From Apostichopus japonicus (lineage: Eukaryota > Echinodermata > Holothuroidea > Aspidochirotida > Stichopodidae), in assembly GCF_037975245.1 (NCBI RefSeq), contig NC_092569.1, positions 3,051,001 to 3,115,000 of the forward strand: DNA of 64,000 nucleotides. The letters are read 5' to 3'. The notes beneath the pieces are model-generated. The model worked only from the letters and a program-made list of their open reading frames with translations, was not told the DNA's origin and ran no database searches. The position numbers were made by a program, and so were the translations under genes. This document shows positions 14,485-27,700 of the stretch, in pieces. Within the stretch, counting starts at the first letter, position 1. Each line of letters begins with the position of its first letter.

Positions 14485-14566
14485 CCCCGCCCCCAAGTCT
14501 GTTTTGTAGCAGATTGGCTATGACTCATAACAGCTACATGTTAGATATACGAAAATGGCTACCCTC
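14485..14566 (+). promoter_or_regulatory. Promoter-like motif cluster inside the insertion
   Basis: In about 80 bp there is a GC-box-like CCCCGCCCCC (14,485-14,494), an inverted CCAAT box ATTGGCT (14,513-14,519), an AP-1-like TGACTCA (14,521-14,527) and an ATG in the context GAAAATGGCT (ATG at 14,555). That ATG opens a 12-codon frame ending TAG. About 400 bp further on, TATAAAAG occurs at 14,959-14,966. These are motif matches only. A captured host promoter and first exon, as Helitron-type elements are known to acquire, is one possible explanation; chance is another. Confidence 0.25.
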
Positions 14567-14639
14567 GCGAACAATTTTCTGTTCTGTAGTTAGGTACGCG
14601 AGGTGTTAGTGTATTGCATGCTAATTACTGCTGAATTCT

Positions 14640-14955
14640 ACGTAGCCTAGTGCATTTAATTTATATTAGGCCTTCGTTTTTGTAACATCCATTCAAGGAT
14701 AGTACTGGTGTTCAGGTAGCTTTTCAAAGCAAGGGCCATGATAAGTTTGTTTGATTGCCCTTCATGTATTTTGTATAATTACGTATACACATTCTTGTAT
14801 TTCTGAAGGCTACTTACTGTAGGCCTAGTGCATTTAAAAATATATATATATATAGGCCTAGGCCTATTAGGCTTTCAGTGATAGCCACATTAGCATTGTA
14901 CTGGTGTTCAGACAGCTTTTCCTAGGAAGGACCAGGGTAAGTTTTTTTGATGGGT
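14640..14955 (+). repeat. Diverged internal tandem duplication in the insertion
   Basis: The segment with CCTAGTGCATTTAA and then TACTGGTGTTCAG..AGCTTTTC (14,640-14,755) recurs diverged at about 14,818-14,955, a period of about 180-190 bp. The second copy contains the (AT)n tract and TAGGCCTA palindromes. Confidence 0.65.
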
Positions 14956-15733
14956 ACGTATAAAAGAGGAGCCGGCCATAGCATCACAACTTTGATAAGA
15001 CTATAAAAATTGTATAAGGTTATGTTTTATTTATAAGGATATAAGATGTATAAGGTTATAAGAAGTATGTTTAGCTTTCTTTTGAACCTGTAATGTTTGA
15101 CATCAAATGTACAAAGAATTAAAATAAAATAACAACATGGAGAGGAACTGAGGTGGCTATTAGGGGAAGAGGAGGCCACCCATCACTTGCATATAAAAAC
15201 TTGTAATCTTCTTTTACATTATTTTTTCCAAGTCATAATTCCATGAAATCCTCATGTCCGAAAAATTGAGATGGAAAAACGTGGGTTGTTTTGATATCTA
15301 GAAGTGGACACAGTTTTGATGGTAGTTATCACTACAGTCTACAGTAACATACAGTAGGTCAATAGGCCTAGCTCTCAAGGCAGGCATCAAGAATATGGTC
15401 GAGTTGTTCGCCTCTTCTAATTTGGCTGTTGTCATTGACGTCAAACTATATGACCAAAAAGTCCAACAGAGACTGACCTAAGATGAAGGATACCACATAA
15501 AAAACAAGTTCTTAAATATTCTATGACATTACTAAACCTTGCAACGTCGTTCTTTCGACTAACAGGCAATGAGCGCTAAAGGCAAGACTAGCAGGATAAA
15601 GTGTAACCTGCAGAGACTATTCGTGGCAAAATAGCAAAAATGCAAGTTATATATTTGTTGTACCATGATTGATATTGATAATTGTAGAGACAGAGCAAAG
15701 ATTTGAAATTAGGAATCAAAATTAAAACTTCCA

Positions 15734-15764
15734 GTATTGAGATACTGCATCATTGATGCTCTTG
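15734..15764 (+). repeat. 3' subterminal inverted-repeat arm plus terminal hairpin
   Basis: GTATTGAGATA (15,734-15,744) pairs with the 5' terminal arm. It is followed by the hairpin GCATC-ATT-GATGC (15,747-15,759) and TCTTG, after which satellite sequence resumes with TTTGAAATGCTG. A hairpin close to the 3' terminus is the expected Helitron/Helentron termination signal. Confidence 0.6.
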
Positions 15765-18700
15765 TTTGAAATGCTGAGGTCTCGAGATACCTCAGTATTG
15801 TAAGTCTATTGTAGAGTACAGTAATTGAAAGGCTCTGGTCTCCGTATATATCATTAGTATGGACACCAGAGTGAGACAATTAAACAAAACGGATTCGTTC
15901 TTTTGGAGAACAGGGGAGTACATTCATATAATACTTGTGCGCATAGGTTTTCTTGTTTCTACTCGTAACCTGGCTTGGGTCTCTAGTTACCTTGGTAACC
16001 ATTCCCAGGCTAGCAACGCTACCACAGGGACCTGGCATTGCTACTGGAGGGCAGAAGGAACTGGACTTTTGAATCACTAGTATGGACACCAGAGTGATAA
16101 AGAAAAAAATCGGATTCGTTCTTTTAAAGAACAGGGGAGTACATTCAAAAAATACTTGTGCGCATAGGTTTTCTTGTCTCTGGAGAGCTCAGTATTGTAC
16201 GTATATTGTTGGGTACATTTTTTGAAATGCTGAGGTCTCGAGATACCTCAGTATCGTAAGTCTATTGTAGAGTACAGTAATTGAAAGGCTCTGGTCTCCG
16301 TATATATCATTAGTATGGACACCAGAGTGAGACAAACAAAACGGATTCGTTCTTTTGGAGAACAGGGGAGTACATTCATATAATACTTGTGCGCATAGGT
16401 TTTCTTGTTTCTACTCGTAACCTGGCTTGGGTCTCTAGTTACCTTGGTAACCATTCCCAAGCTAGCAACGCTACCACAGGGACCTGGCATTGCTACTGGA
16501 GGGCAGAAGGAACTGGACTTTTGAATCACTAGTATGGACACCAGAGTGATAAAAAAAAAAATCGGATTCGTTCTTTTAAAGAACAGGCGAGTACATTCAA
16601 AAAATACTTGTGCGCATAGGTTTTCTTCTTTCTGGAGAGCTCAGTATTGTACGTATATTGTTGGGTACATTTTTTGAAATGCTGAGGTCTCGAGATACCT
16701 CAGTATGGTAAGTCTATTGTAGAGTACAGTAATTGAAAGGCTCTGGTCTCCGTATATATCATTAGTATGGACACCAGAGTGAGACAAACAAAACGGATTC
16801 GTTCTTTTGGAGAACAGGGGAGTACATTCATATAATACTTGTGCGCATAGGTTTTCTTGTTTCTACTCGTAACCTGGCTTGGGTCTCTAGTTACCTTGGT
16901 AACCATTCCCAGGCTAGCAACGCGACCACAGGGACCTGGCATTGCTACTGGAGGGCAGAAGGAACTGGACTTTTGAATCACTAGTATGGACACCAGAGTG
17001 ATAAAAAAAAAAATCGGATTCGTTCTTTTAAAGAACAGGCGAGTACATTCAAAAAATACTTGTGCGCATAGGTTTTCTTCTTTCTGGAGAGCTCAGTATT
17101 GTACGTATATTGTTGGGTACATTTTTTGAAATGCTGAGGTCTCCAGATACCTCAGTATCGTAAGTCTATTGTAGAGTACCGTAATTGAAAAGCTCTGGTC
17201 TCCGTATATATCATTAGTATGGACACCAGAGTGAGACAAACAAAACGGATTCGTTCTTTTGGAGAACAGGGGAGTACATTGATATAATACTTGTGCGCAT
17301 AGGTTTTCTTGTTTCTACTCGTAACCTGGCTTGGGTCTCTAGTTACCTTGGTAACCATTCCCAGGCTAGCAACGCGACCACAGGGACCTGGCATTGCTAC
17401 TGGAGGGCAGAAGGAACTGGACTTTTGAATCACTAGTATGGACACCAGAGTGATAAAAAAAAAAATCGGATTCGTTCTTTTAAAGAACAGGCGAGTACAT
17501 TCAAAAAATACTTGTGCGCATAGGTTTTCTTCTTTCTGGAGAGCTCAGTATTGTACGTATATTGTTGGGTACATTTTTTGAAATGCTGAGGTCTCGAGAT
17601 ACCTCAGTATTGTAAGTCTGTTGTAGAGTACAGTAATTGAAAGGCTCTGGTCTCCGTATATATCATTAGTATGGACACCAGAGTGAGACAATTAAACAAA
17701 ACGGATTCGTTCTTTTGGAGAACAGGGGAGTACATTCATATAATACTTGTGCGCATAGGTTTTCTTGTTTCTACTCGTAACCTGGCTTGGGTCTCTAGTT
17801 ACCTTGGTAACCATTCCCAGGCTAGCAACGCTACCACAGGGACCTGGCATTGCTACTGGAGGGCAGAAGGAACTGGACTTTTGAATCACTAGTATGGACA
17901 CCAGAGTGATAAAGAAAAAAATCGGATTCGTTCTTTTAAAGAACAGGCGAGTACATTCAAAAAATACTTGTGCGCATAGGTTTTCTGGTCTCTGGAGAGC
18001 TCAGTATTGTACGTATATTGTTGGGTACATTTTTTGAAATGCTGAGGTCTCGAGATACCTCAGTATCGTAAGTCTATTGTAGAGTACAGTAATTGAAAGG
18101 CTCTGGTCTCCGTATATATCATTAGTATGGACACCAGAGTGAGACAAACAAAACGGATTCGTTCTTTTGGAGAACAGGGGAGTACATTCATATAATACTT
18201 GTGCGCATAGGTTTTCTTGTTTCTACTCGTAACCTGGCTTGGGTCTCTAGTTACCTTGGTAACCATTCCCAGGCTAGCAACGCTACCACAGGGACCTGGC
18301 ATTGCTACTGGAGGGCAGAAGGAACTGGACTTTTGAATCACTAGTATAGACACCAGAGTGATAAAAAAAAAAATCGGATTCGTTCTTTTAAAGAACAGGC
18401 GAGTACATTCAAAAAATACTTGTGCGCATAGGTTTTCTTGTTTCTGGAGAGCTCAGTATTGTACGTATATTGTTGGGTACATTTTTTGAAATGCTGTGGT
18501 CTCCAGATACCTCAGTATTGTAAGTCTGTTGTAGAGTACAGTAATTGAAAGGCTCTGGTCTCCGTATATATCATTAGTATGGACACCAGAGTGAGACAAT
18601 TAAACAAAACGGATTCGTTCTTTTGGAGAACAGGGGAGTACATTCATATAATACTTGTGCGCATAGGTTTTCTTGTTTCTACTCGTAACCTGGCTTGGGT

Positions 18701-21700
18701 CTCTAGTTACCTTGGTAACCATTCCCAGGCTAGCAACGCTACCACAGGGACCTGGCATTGCTACTGGAGGGCAGAAGGAACTGGACTTTTGAATCACTAG
18801 TATGGACACCAGAGTGATAAAGAAAAAAATCGGATTCGTTCTTTTAAAGAACAGGCGAGTACATTCAAAAAATACTTGTGCGCATAGGTTTTCTGGTCTC
18901 TGGAGAGCTCAGTATTGTACGTATATTGTTGGGTACATTTTTTGAAATGCTGAGGTCTCGAGATACCTCAGTATCGTAAGTCTATTGTAGAGTACAGTAA
19001 TTGAAAGGCTCTGGTCTCCGTATATATCATTAGTATGGACACCAGAGTGAGACAAACAAAACGGATTCGTTCTTTTGGAGAACAGGGGAGTACATTCATA
19101 TAATACTTGTGCGCATAGGTTTTCTTGTTTCTACTCGTAACCTGGCTTGGGTCTCTAGTTACCTTGGTAACCATTCCCAGGCTAGCAACGCTACCACAGG
19201 GACCTGGCATTGCTACTGGAGGGCAGAAGGAACTGGACTTTTGAATCACTAGTATGGACACCAGAGTGATAAAAAAAAAAATCGGATTCGTTCTTTTAAA
19301 GAACAGGCGAGTACATTCAAAAAATACTTGTGCGCATAGGTTTTCTTCTTTCTGGAGAGCTCAGTATTGTACGTATATTGTTGGGTACATTTTTTGAAAT
19401 GCTGAGGTCTCCAGATACCTCAGTATCGTAAGTCTATTGTAGAGTACAGTAATTGAAAGGCTCTGGTCTCCGTATATATCATTAGTATGGACACCAGAGT
19501 GAGACAATTAAACAAAACGGATTCGTTCTTTTGGAGAACAGGGGAGTACATTCATATAATACTTGTGCGCATAGGTTTTCTTGTTTCTACTCGTAACCTG
19601 GCTTGGGTCTCTAGTTACCTTGGTAACCATTCCCAGGCTAGCAACGCTACCACAGGGACCTGGCATTGCTACTGGAGGGCAGAAGGAACTGGACTTTTGA
19701 ATCACTAGTATGGACACCAGACCGATAAAAAAAAAAATCGGATTCGTTCTTTTAAAGAACAGGCGAGTACATTCAAAAAATACTTGTGCGCATAGGTTTT
19801 CTTCTTTCTGGAGAGCTCAGTATTGTACGTTTATTGTTGGGTACATTTTTTGAAATGCTGAGGTCTCGAGATACCTCAGTATTGTAAGTCTATTGTAGAG
19901 TACAGTAATTGATAGACTCTGGTCTACGTATATATCATTAGTATGGACACCAGAGTGAGACAATTAAACAAAACGGATTCGTTCTTTTGGAGAACAGGGG
20001 AGTACATTCATATAATACTTGTGCGCATAGGTTTTCTTGTTTCTACTCGTAACCTGGCTTGGGTCTCTAGTTACCTTGGTAACCATTCCCAGGCTAGCAA
20101 CGCTACCACAGGGACCTGGCATTGCTACTGGAGGGCAGAAGGAACTGGACTTTTGAATCACTAGTATGGACACCAGAGTGATAAAGAAAAAAATCGGATT
20201 CGTTCTTTTAAAGAACAGGCGAGTACATTCAAAAAATACTTGTGCGCATAGGTTTTCTGGTCTCTGGAGAGCTCAGTATTGTACGTATATTGTTGGGTAC
20301 ATTTTTTGAAATGCTGAGGTCTCGAGATACCTCAGTATCGTAAGTCTATTGTAGAGTACAGTAATTGAAAGGCTCTGGTCTCCGTATATATCATTAGTAT
20401 GGACACCAGAGTGAGACAAACAAAACGGATTCGTTCTTTTGGAGAACAGGGGAGTACATTCATATAATACTTGTGCGCATAGGTTTTCTTGTTTCTACTC
20501 GTAACCTGGCTTGGGTCTCTAGTTACCTTGGTAACCATTCCCAGGCTAGCAACGCTACCACAGGGACCTGGCATTGCTACTGGAGGGCAGAAGGAACTGG
20601 ACTTTTGAATCACTAGTATGGACACCAGAGTGATAAAAAAAAAAATCGGATTCGTTCTTTTAAAGAACAGGCGAGTACATTCAAAAAATACTTGTGCGCA
20701 TAGGTTTTCTTCTTTCTGGAGAGCTCAGTATTGTACGTATATTGTTGGGTACATTTTTTGAAATGCTGAGGTCTCCAGATACCTCAGTATCGTAAGTCTA
20801 TTGTAGAGTACAGTAATTGAAAGGCTCTGGTCTCCGTATATATCATTAGTATGGACACCAGAGTGAGACAATTAAACAAAACGGATTCGTTCTTTTGGAG
20901 AACAGGGGAGTACATTCATATAATACTTGTGCGCATAGGTTTTCTTGTTTCTACTCGTAACCTGGCTTGGGTCTCTAGTTACCTTGGTAACCATTCCCAG
21001 GCTAGCAACGCTACCACAGGGACCTGGCATTGCTACTGGAGGGCAGAAGGAACTGGACTTTTGAATCACTAGTATGGACACCAGACCGATAAAAAAAAAA
21101 ATCGGATTCGTTCTTTTAAAGAACAGGCGAGTACATTCAAAAAATACTTGTGCGCATAGGTTTTCTTCTTTCTGGAGAGCTCAGTATTGTACGTTTATTG
21201 TTGGGTACATTTTTTGAAATGCTGAGGTCTCGAGATACCTCAGTATTGTAAGTCTATTGTAGAGTACAGTAATTGATAGACTCTGGTCTACGTATATATC
21301 ATTAGTATGGACACCAGAGTGAGACAATTAAACAAAACGGATTCGTTCTTTTGGAGAACAGGGGAGTACATTCATATAATACTTGTGCGCATAGGTTTTC
21401 TTGTTTCTACTCGTAACCTGGCTTGGGTCTCTAGTTACCTTGGTAACCATTCCCAGGCTAGCAACGCTACCACAGGGACCTGGCATTGCTACTGGAGGGC
21501 AGAAGGAACTGGACTTTTGAATCACTAGTATGGACACCAGAGTGATAAAGAAAAAAATCGGATTCGTTCTTTTAAAGAACAGGCGAGTACATTCAAAAAA
21601 TACTTGTGCGCATAGGTTTTCTGGTCTCTGGAGAGCTCAGTATTGTACGTATATTGTTGGGTACATTTTTTGAAATGCTGAGGTCTCGAGATACCTCAGT

Positions 21701-24700
21701 ATCGTAAGTCTATTGTAGAGTACAGTAATTGAAAGGCTCTGGTCTCCGTATATATCATTAGTATGGACACCAGAGTGAGACAAACAAAACGGATTCGTTC
21801 TTTTGGAGAACAGGGGAGTACATTCATATAATACTTGTGCGCATAGGTTTTCTTGTTTCTACTCGTAACCTGGCTTGGGTCTCTAGTTACCTTGGTAACC
21901 ATTCCCAGGCTAGCAACGCTACCACAGGGACCTGGCATTGCTACTGGAGGGCAGAAGGAACTGGACTTTTGAATCACTAGTATGGACACCAGAGTGATAA
22001 AAAAAAAAATCGGATTCGTTCTTTTAAAGAACAGGCGAGTACATTCAAAAAATACTTGTGCGCATAGGTTTTCTTCTTTCTGGAGAGCTCAGTATTGTAC
22101 GTATATTGTTGGGTACATTTTTTGAAATGCTGAGGTCTCCAGATACCTCAGTATCGTAAGTCTATTGTAGAGTACAGTAATTGAAAGGCTCTGGTCTCCG
22201 TATATATCATTAGTATGGACACCAGAGTGAGACAATTAAACAAAACGGATTCGTTCTTTTGGAGAACAGGGGAGTACATTGATATAATACTTGTGCGCAT
22301 AGGTTTTCTTGTTTCTACTCGTAACCTGGCTTGGGTCTCTAGTTACCTTGGTAACCATTCCCAGGCTAGCAACGCTACCACAGGGACCTGGCATTGCTAC
22401 TGGAGGGCAGAAGGAACTGGACTTTTGAATCACTAGTATGGACACCAGAGTGATAAAAAAAAATCGGATTCGTTCTTTTAAAGAACAGGCGAGTACATTC
22501 AAAAATACTTGTGCTCATAGGTTTTCTTCTTTCTGGAGAGCTCAGTATTGTACGTATATTGTTGGGTACATTTTTTGAAATGCTGTGGTCTCCAGATACC
22601 TCAGTATTGTAAGTCTGTTGTAGAGTACAGTAATTGAAAGGCTCTGGTCTCCGTATATATCATTAGTATGGACACCAGAGTGAGACAATTAAACAAAACG
22701 GATTCGTTCTTTTGGAGAACAGGGGAGTACATTGATATAATACTTGTGCGCATAGGTTTTCTTGTTTCTACTCGTAACCTGGCTTGGGTCTCTAGTTACC
22801 TTGGTAACCATTCCCAGGCTAGCAACGCTACCACAGCGACCTGGCATTGCTACTGGAGGGCAGAAGGAACTGGACTTTTGAATCACTAGTATGGACACCA
22901 GAGTAATAAAAAAAAAAATCGGATTCGTTCTTTTAAAGAACAGGCGAGTACATTCAAAAAATACTTGTGCGCATAGGTTTTCTTCTTTCTGGAGAGCTCA
23001 GTATTGTACGTATATTGTTGGGTACATTTTTTGAAATGCTGAGGTCTCCAGATACCTCAGTATGGTAAGTCTATTGTAGAGTACAGTAATTGAAAGGCTC
23101 TGGTCTCCGTATATATCATTAGTATGGACACCAGAGTGAGACAATTAAACAAAACGGATTCGTTCTTTTGGAGAACAGGGGAGTACATTCATATAATACT
23201 TGTGCGCATAGGTTTTCTTGTTTCTACTCGTAACCTGGCTTGGGTCTCTAGTTACCTTGGTAACCATTCCCAGGCTAGCAACGCTACCACAGGGACCTGG
23301 CATTGCTACTGGAGGGCAGAAGGAACTGGACTTTTGAATCACTAGTATGGACACCAGAGTGATAAAAAAAAAAAATCGGATTCGTTCTTTTAAAGAACAG
23401 GCGAGTACATTCAAAAAATACTTGTGCGCATAGGTTTCCTTGTTTCTGGAGAGCTCAGTATTGTACGTATATTGTTGGGTACATTTTTTGAAATGTTGAG
23501 GTCTCCATATACCTCAGTATTGTAAGTCTATTGTAGAGTACAGTAATTGATAGACTCTGGTCTCCGTATATATCATTAGTATGGACACCAGAGTGAGACA
23601 ATTAAACAAAACGGATTCGTTCTTTTGGAGAACAGGGGAGTACATTCATATAATACTTGTGCGCATAGGTTTTCTTGTTTCTACTCGTAACCTGGCTTGG
23701 GTCTCTAGTTACCTTGGTAACCATTCCCAGGCTAGCAACGCTACCACAGGGACCTGGCATTGCTACTGGAGGGCAGAAGGAACTGGACTTTTGAATCACT
23801 AGTATGGACACCAGAGCGGTAAAAAAAAAAAATCGGATTCGTTCTTTTAAAGAACAGGCGAGTACATTCAAAAAATACTTGTGCGCATAGGTTTTCTTCT
23901 TACTGGAGAGCTCAGTATTGACGTATATTGTTGGGTACATTTTTTGAAATGCTGAGGTCTCCAGATACCTCAGTATTGTAAGTCTATTGTAGAGTACAGT
24001 AATTGAAAGGCTCTGGTCTCCGTATATATCATTAGTATGGACACCAGAGTGAGACAATTAAACAAAACGGATTCGTTCTTTTGGAGAACGGGAGTACATT
24101 GATATAATACTTGTGCGCATAGGTTTTCTTGTTTCTACTCGTAACCTGGCTTGGGTCTCTAGTTACCTTGGTAACCATTCCCAGGCTAGCAACGCTACCA
24201 CAGGGACCTGGCATTGCTACTGGAGGGCAGAAAGAACTGGACTTTTGAATCACTAGTATGGACACCAGAGTGATAAAAAAAAAATCCGATTCGTTCTTTT
24301 AAAGAACAGGCGAGTACATTCAAAAAATACTTGTGCGCATAGGTTTTCTTCTTTCTGGAGAGCTCAGTATTGTACGTATATTGTTGGGTACATTTTTTGA
24401 AATGCTGAGGTCTCCAGATACCTCAGTATTGTAAGTCTATTGTAGAGTACAGTAAATGATAGGCTCTGGTCTCCGTATATATGGACACCAGAGTGAGACA
24501 ATTAAAAAAAACAGATTCGTTCTTTTGGAGAACGGGAGTACATTCATATAATACTTGTGCGCATAGGTTTTCTTGTTTCTACTCGTAACCTGGCTTGGGT
24601 CTCTAGTTACCTTGGTAACCATTCCCAGGCTAGCAAGGCTACCACAGGGACCTGGCATTGCTACTGGAGGGCAGAAGGAACTGGACTTTTGAATCACTAG

Positions 24701-27700
24701 TATGGACACCAGAGTGATAAAAAAAAATCGGATTCGTTCCTTTAAAGAACAGGCGAGTACATTCAAAAAATACTTGTGCGCATAGGTTTTCTTCTTTCTG
24801 GAGAGCTCAGTATTGTACGTATATTGTTGGGTACATTTTTTGAAATGCTGAGGTCTCCAGATACCTCAGTATTGTAAGTCTATTGTAGAGTACAGTAATT
24901 GAAAGGCTCTGGTCTCCGTATATATCATTAGTATGGACACCAGAGTGAGACAATTAAAACGGATTCGTTCTTTTGGAGAACAGGGGAGTACATTCATATA
25001 ATACTTGTGCGCATAGGTTTTCTTGTTTCTACTCGTAACCTGGCTTGGGTCTCTAGTTACCTTGGTAACCATTCCCAGGCTAGCAACGCTACCACAGGGA
25101 CCTGGCATTGCTACTGGAGGGCAGAAGGAACTGGACTTTTGAATCACTAGTATGGACACCAGAGCGGTAAAAAAAAAAAATCGGATTCGTTCTTTTAAAG
25201 AACAGGCGAGTACATTCAAAAAATACTTGTGCGCATAGGTTTTCTTCTTACTGGAGAGCTCAGTATTGACGTATATTGTTGGGTACATTTTTTGAAATGC
25301 TGAGGTCTCCAGATACCTCAGTATTGTAAGTCTATTGTAGAGTACAGTAATTGAAAGGCTCTGGTCTCCGTATATATCATTAGTATGGACACCAGAGTGA
25401 GACAATTAAACAAAACGGATTCGTTCTTTTGGAGAACAGGGGAGTACATTCATATAATACTTGTGCGCATAGGTTTTCTTGTTTCTACTCGTAACCTGGC
25501 TTGGGTCTCTAGTTACCTTGGTAACCATTCCCAGGCTAGCAACGCTACCACAGGGACCTGGCATTGCTACTGGAGGGCAGAAGGAACTGGACTTTTGAAT
25601 CACTAGTATGGACACCAGAGTGATAAAAAAAAAATCAGATTCGTTCTTTTAAAGAACAGGCGAGTACATTCAAAAAATACTTGTGCGCATAGGTTTTCTT
25701 CTTACTGGAGAGCTCAGTATTGTACGTATATTGTTGGGTACATTTTTTGAAATGCTGAGGTCTCCAGATACCTCAGTATTGTAAGTCTATTGTAGAGTAC
25801 AGTAATTGAAAGGCTCTGGTCTCCGTATATATCATTAGTATGGACACCAGAGTGAGACAATTAAAACGGATTCGTTCTTTTGGAGAACAGGGGAGTACAT
25901 TCATATAATACTTGTGCGCATAGGTTTTCTTGTTTCTACTCGTAACCTGGCTTGGGTCTCTAGTTACCTTGGTAACCATTCCCAGGCTAGCAACGCTACC
26001 ACAGCGACCTGGCATTGCTACTGGAGGGCAGAAGGAACTGGACTTTTGAATCACTAGTATGGACACCAGAGTGATAAAAAAAAAAATCGGATTCGTTCTT
26101 TTAAAGAACAGGCGAGTACATTCAAAAAATACTTGTGCGCATAGGTTTTCTTCTTTCTGGAGAGCTCAGTATTGTACGTATATTGTTGGGTACATTTTTT
26201 GAAATGCTGAGGTCTCCAGATACCTCAGTATGGTAAGTCTATTGTAGAGTACAGTAATTGAAAGGCTCTGGTCTCCGTATATATCATTAGTATGGACACC
26301 AGAGTGAGACAATTAAACAAAACGGATTCGTTCTTTTGGAGAACAGGGGAGTACATTCATATAATACTTGTGCGCATAGGTTTTCTTGTTTCTACTCGTA
26401 ACCTGGCTTGGGTCTCTAGTTACCTTGGTAACCATTCCCAGGCTAGCAACGCTACCACAGGGACCTGGCATTGCTACTGGAGGGCAGAAGGAACTGGACT
26501 TTTGAATCACTAGTATGGACACCAGAGTGATAAAAAAAAAAATCGGATTCGTTCTTTTAAAGAACAGGCGAGTACATTCAAAAAATACTTGTGCGCATAG
26601 GTTTTCTTCTTTCTGGAGAGCTCAGTATTGTACGTATATTGTTGGGTACATTTTTTGAAATGTTGAGGTCTCCATATACCTCAGTATTGTAAGTCTATTG
26701 TAGAGTACAGTAATTGATAGACTCTGGTCTCCGTATATATCATTAGTATGGACACCAGAGTGAGACAATTAAACAAAACGGATTCGTTCTTTTGGAGAAC
26801 AGGGGAGTACCTTCATATAATACTTGTGCGCATAGGTTTTCTTGTTTCTACTCGTAACCTGGCTTGGGTCTCTAGTTACCTTGGTAACCATTCCCAGGCT
26901 AGCAACGCTACCACAGGGACCTGGCATTGCTACTGGAGGGCAGAAGGAACTGGACTTTTGAATCACTAGTATGGACACCAGAGCGGTAAAAAAAAAAAAT
27001 CGGATTCGTTCTTTTAAAGAACAGGCGAGTACATTCAAAAAATACTTGTGCGCATAGGTTTTCTTCTTACTGGAGAGCTCAGTATTGACGTATATTGTTG
27101 GGTACATTTTTTGAAATGCTGAGGTCTCCAGATACCTCAGTATTGTAAGTCTATTGTAGAGTACAGTAATTGAAAGGCTCTGGTCTCCGTATATATCATT
27201 AGTATGGACACCAGAGTGAGACAATTAAACAAAACGGATTCGTTCTTTTGGAGAACAGGGGAGTACATTCATATAATACTTGTGCGCATAGGTTTTCTTG
27301 TTTCTACTCGTAACCTGGCTTGGGTCTCTAGTTACCTTGGTAACCATTCCCAGGCTAGCAACGCTACCACAGGGACCTGGCATTGCTACTGGAGGGCAGA
27401 AGGAACTGGACTTTTGAATCACTAGTATGGACACCAGAGTGATAAAAAAAAAATCAGATTCGTTCTTTTAAAGAACAGGCGAGTACATTCAAAAAATACT
27501 TGTGCGCATAGGTTTTCTTCTTACTGGAGAGCTCAGTATTGTACGTATATTGTTGGGTACATTTTTTGAAATGCTGAGGTCTCGAGATACCTCAGTATTG
27601 TAAGTCTATTGTAGAGTACAGTAATTGAAAGGCTCTGGTCTCCGTATATATCATTAGTATGGACACCAGAGTGAGACAATTAAAACGGATTCGTTCTTTT

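Larger units (their letters stand above)
13948..15764 (+). mobile_element. Probable non-autonomous Helentron/HINE-type element inserted in satellite 1
   Basis: A 1.8 kb block unrelated to the satellite splits one unit inside its T-run: GGGTACATTTTT | insert | TTTGAAATGCTGAGG. Removing the insert restores a normal unit, with no target duplication beyond ambiguous T residues. The 5' end carries TATCTCAATAC (13,948-13,958). Its exact reverse complement GTATTGAGATA sits at 15,734-15,744, about 20 bp inside the 3' end, and is followed by a small hairpin (15,747-15,759). A terminal 5' arm, subterminal 3' arm, 3' hairpin and insertion between T residues are the published hallmarks of Helentrons and their non-autonomous HINE/DINE relatives. 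No Rep/helicase frame is visible, so it would be non-autonomous. The interior holds an (AT)n tract near 14,840-14,854 and an internal duplication. Orientation is set by the hairpin being at the right end. The alternative is an unclassified TIR element that lost its right terminus. Confidence 0.6.
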
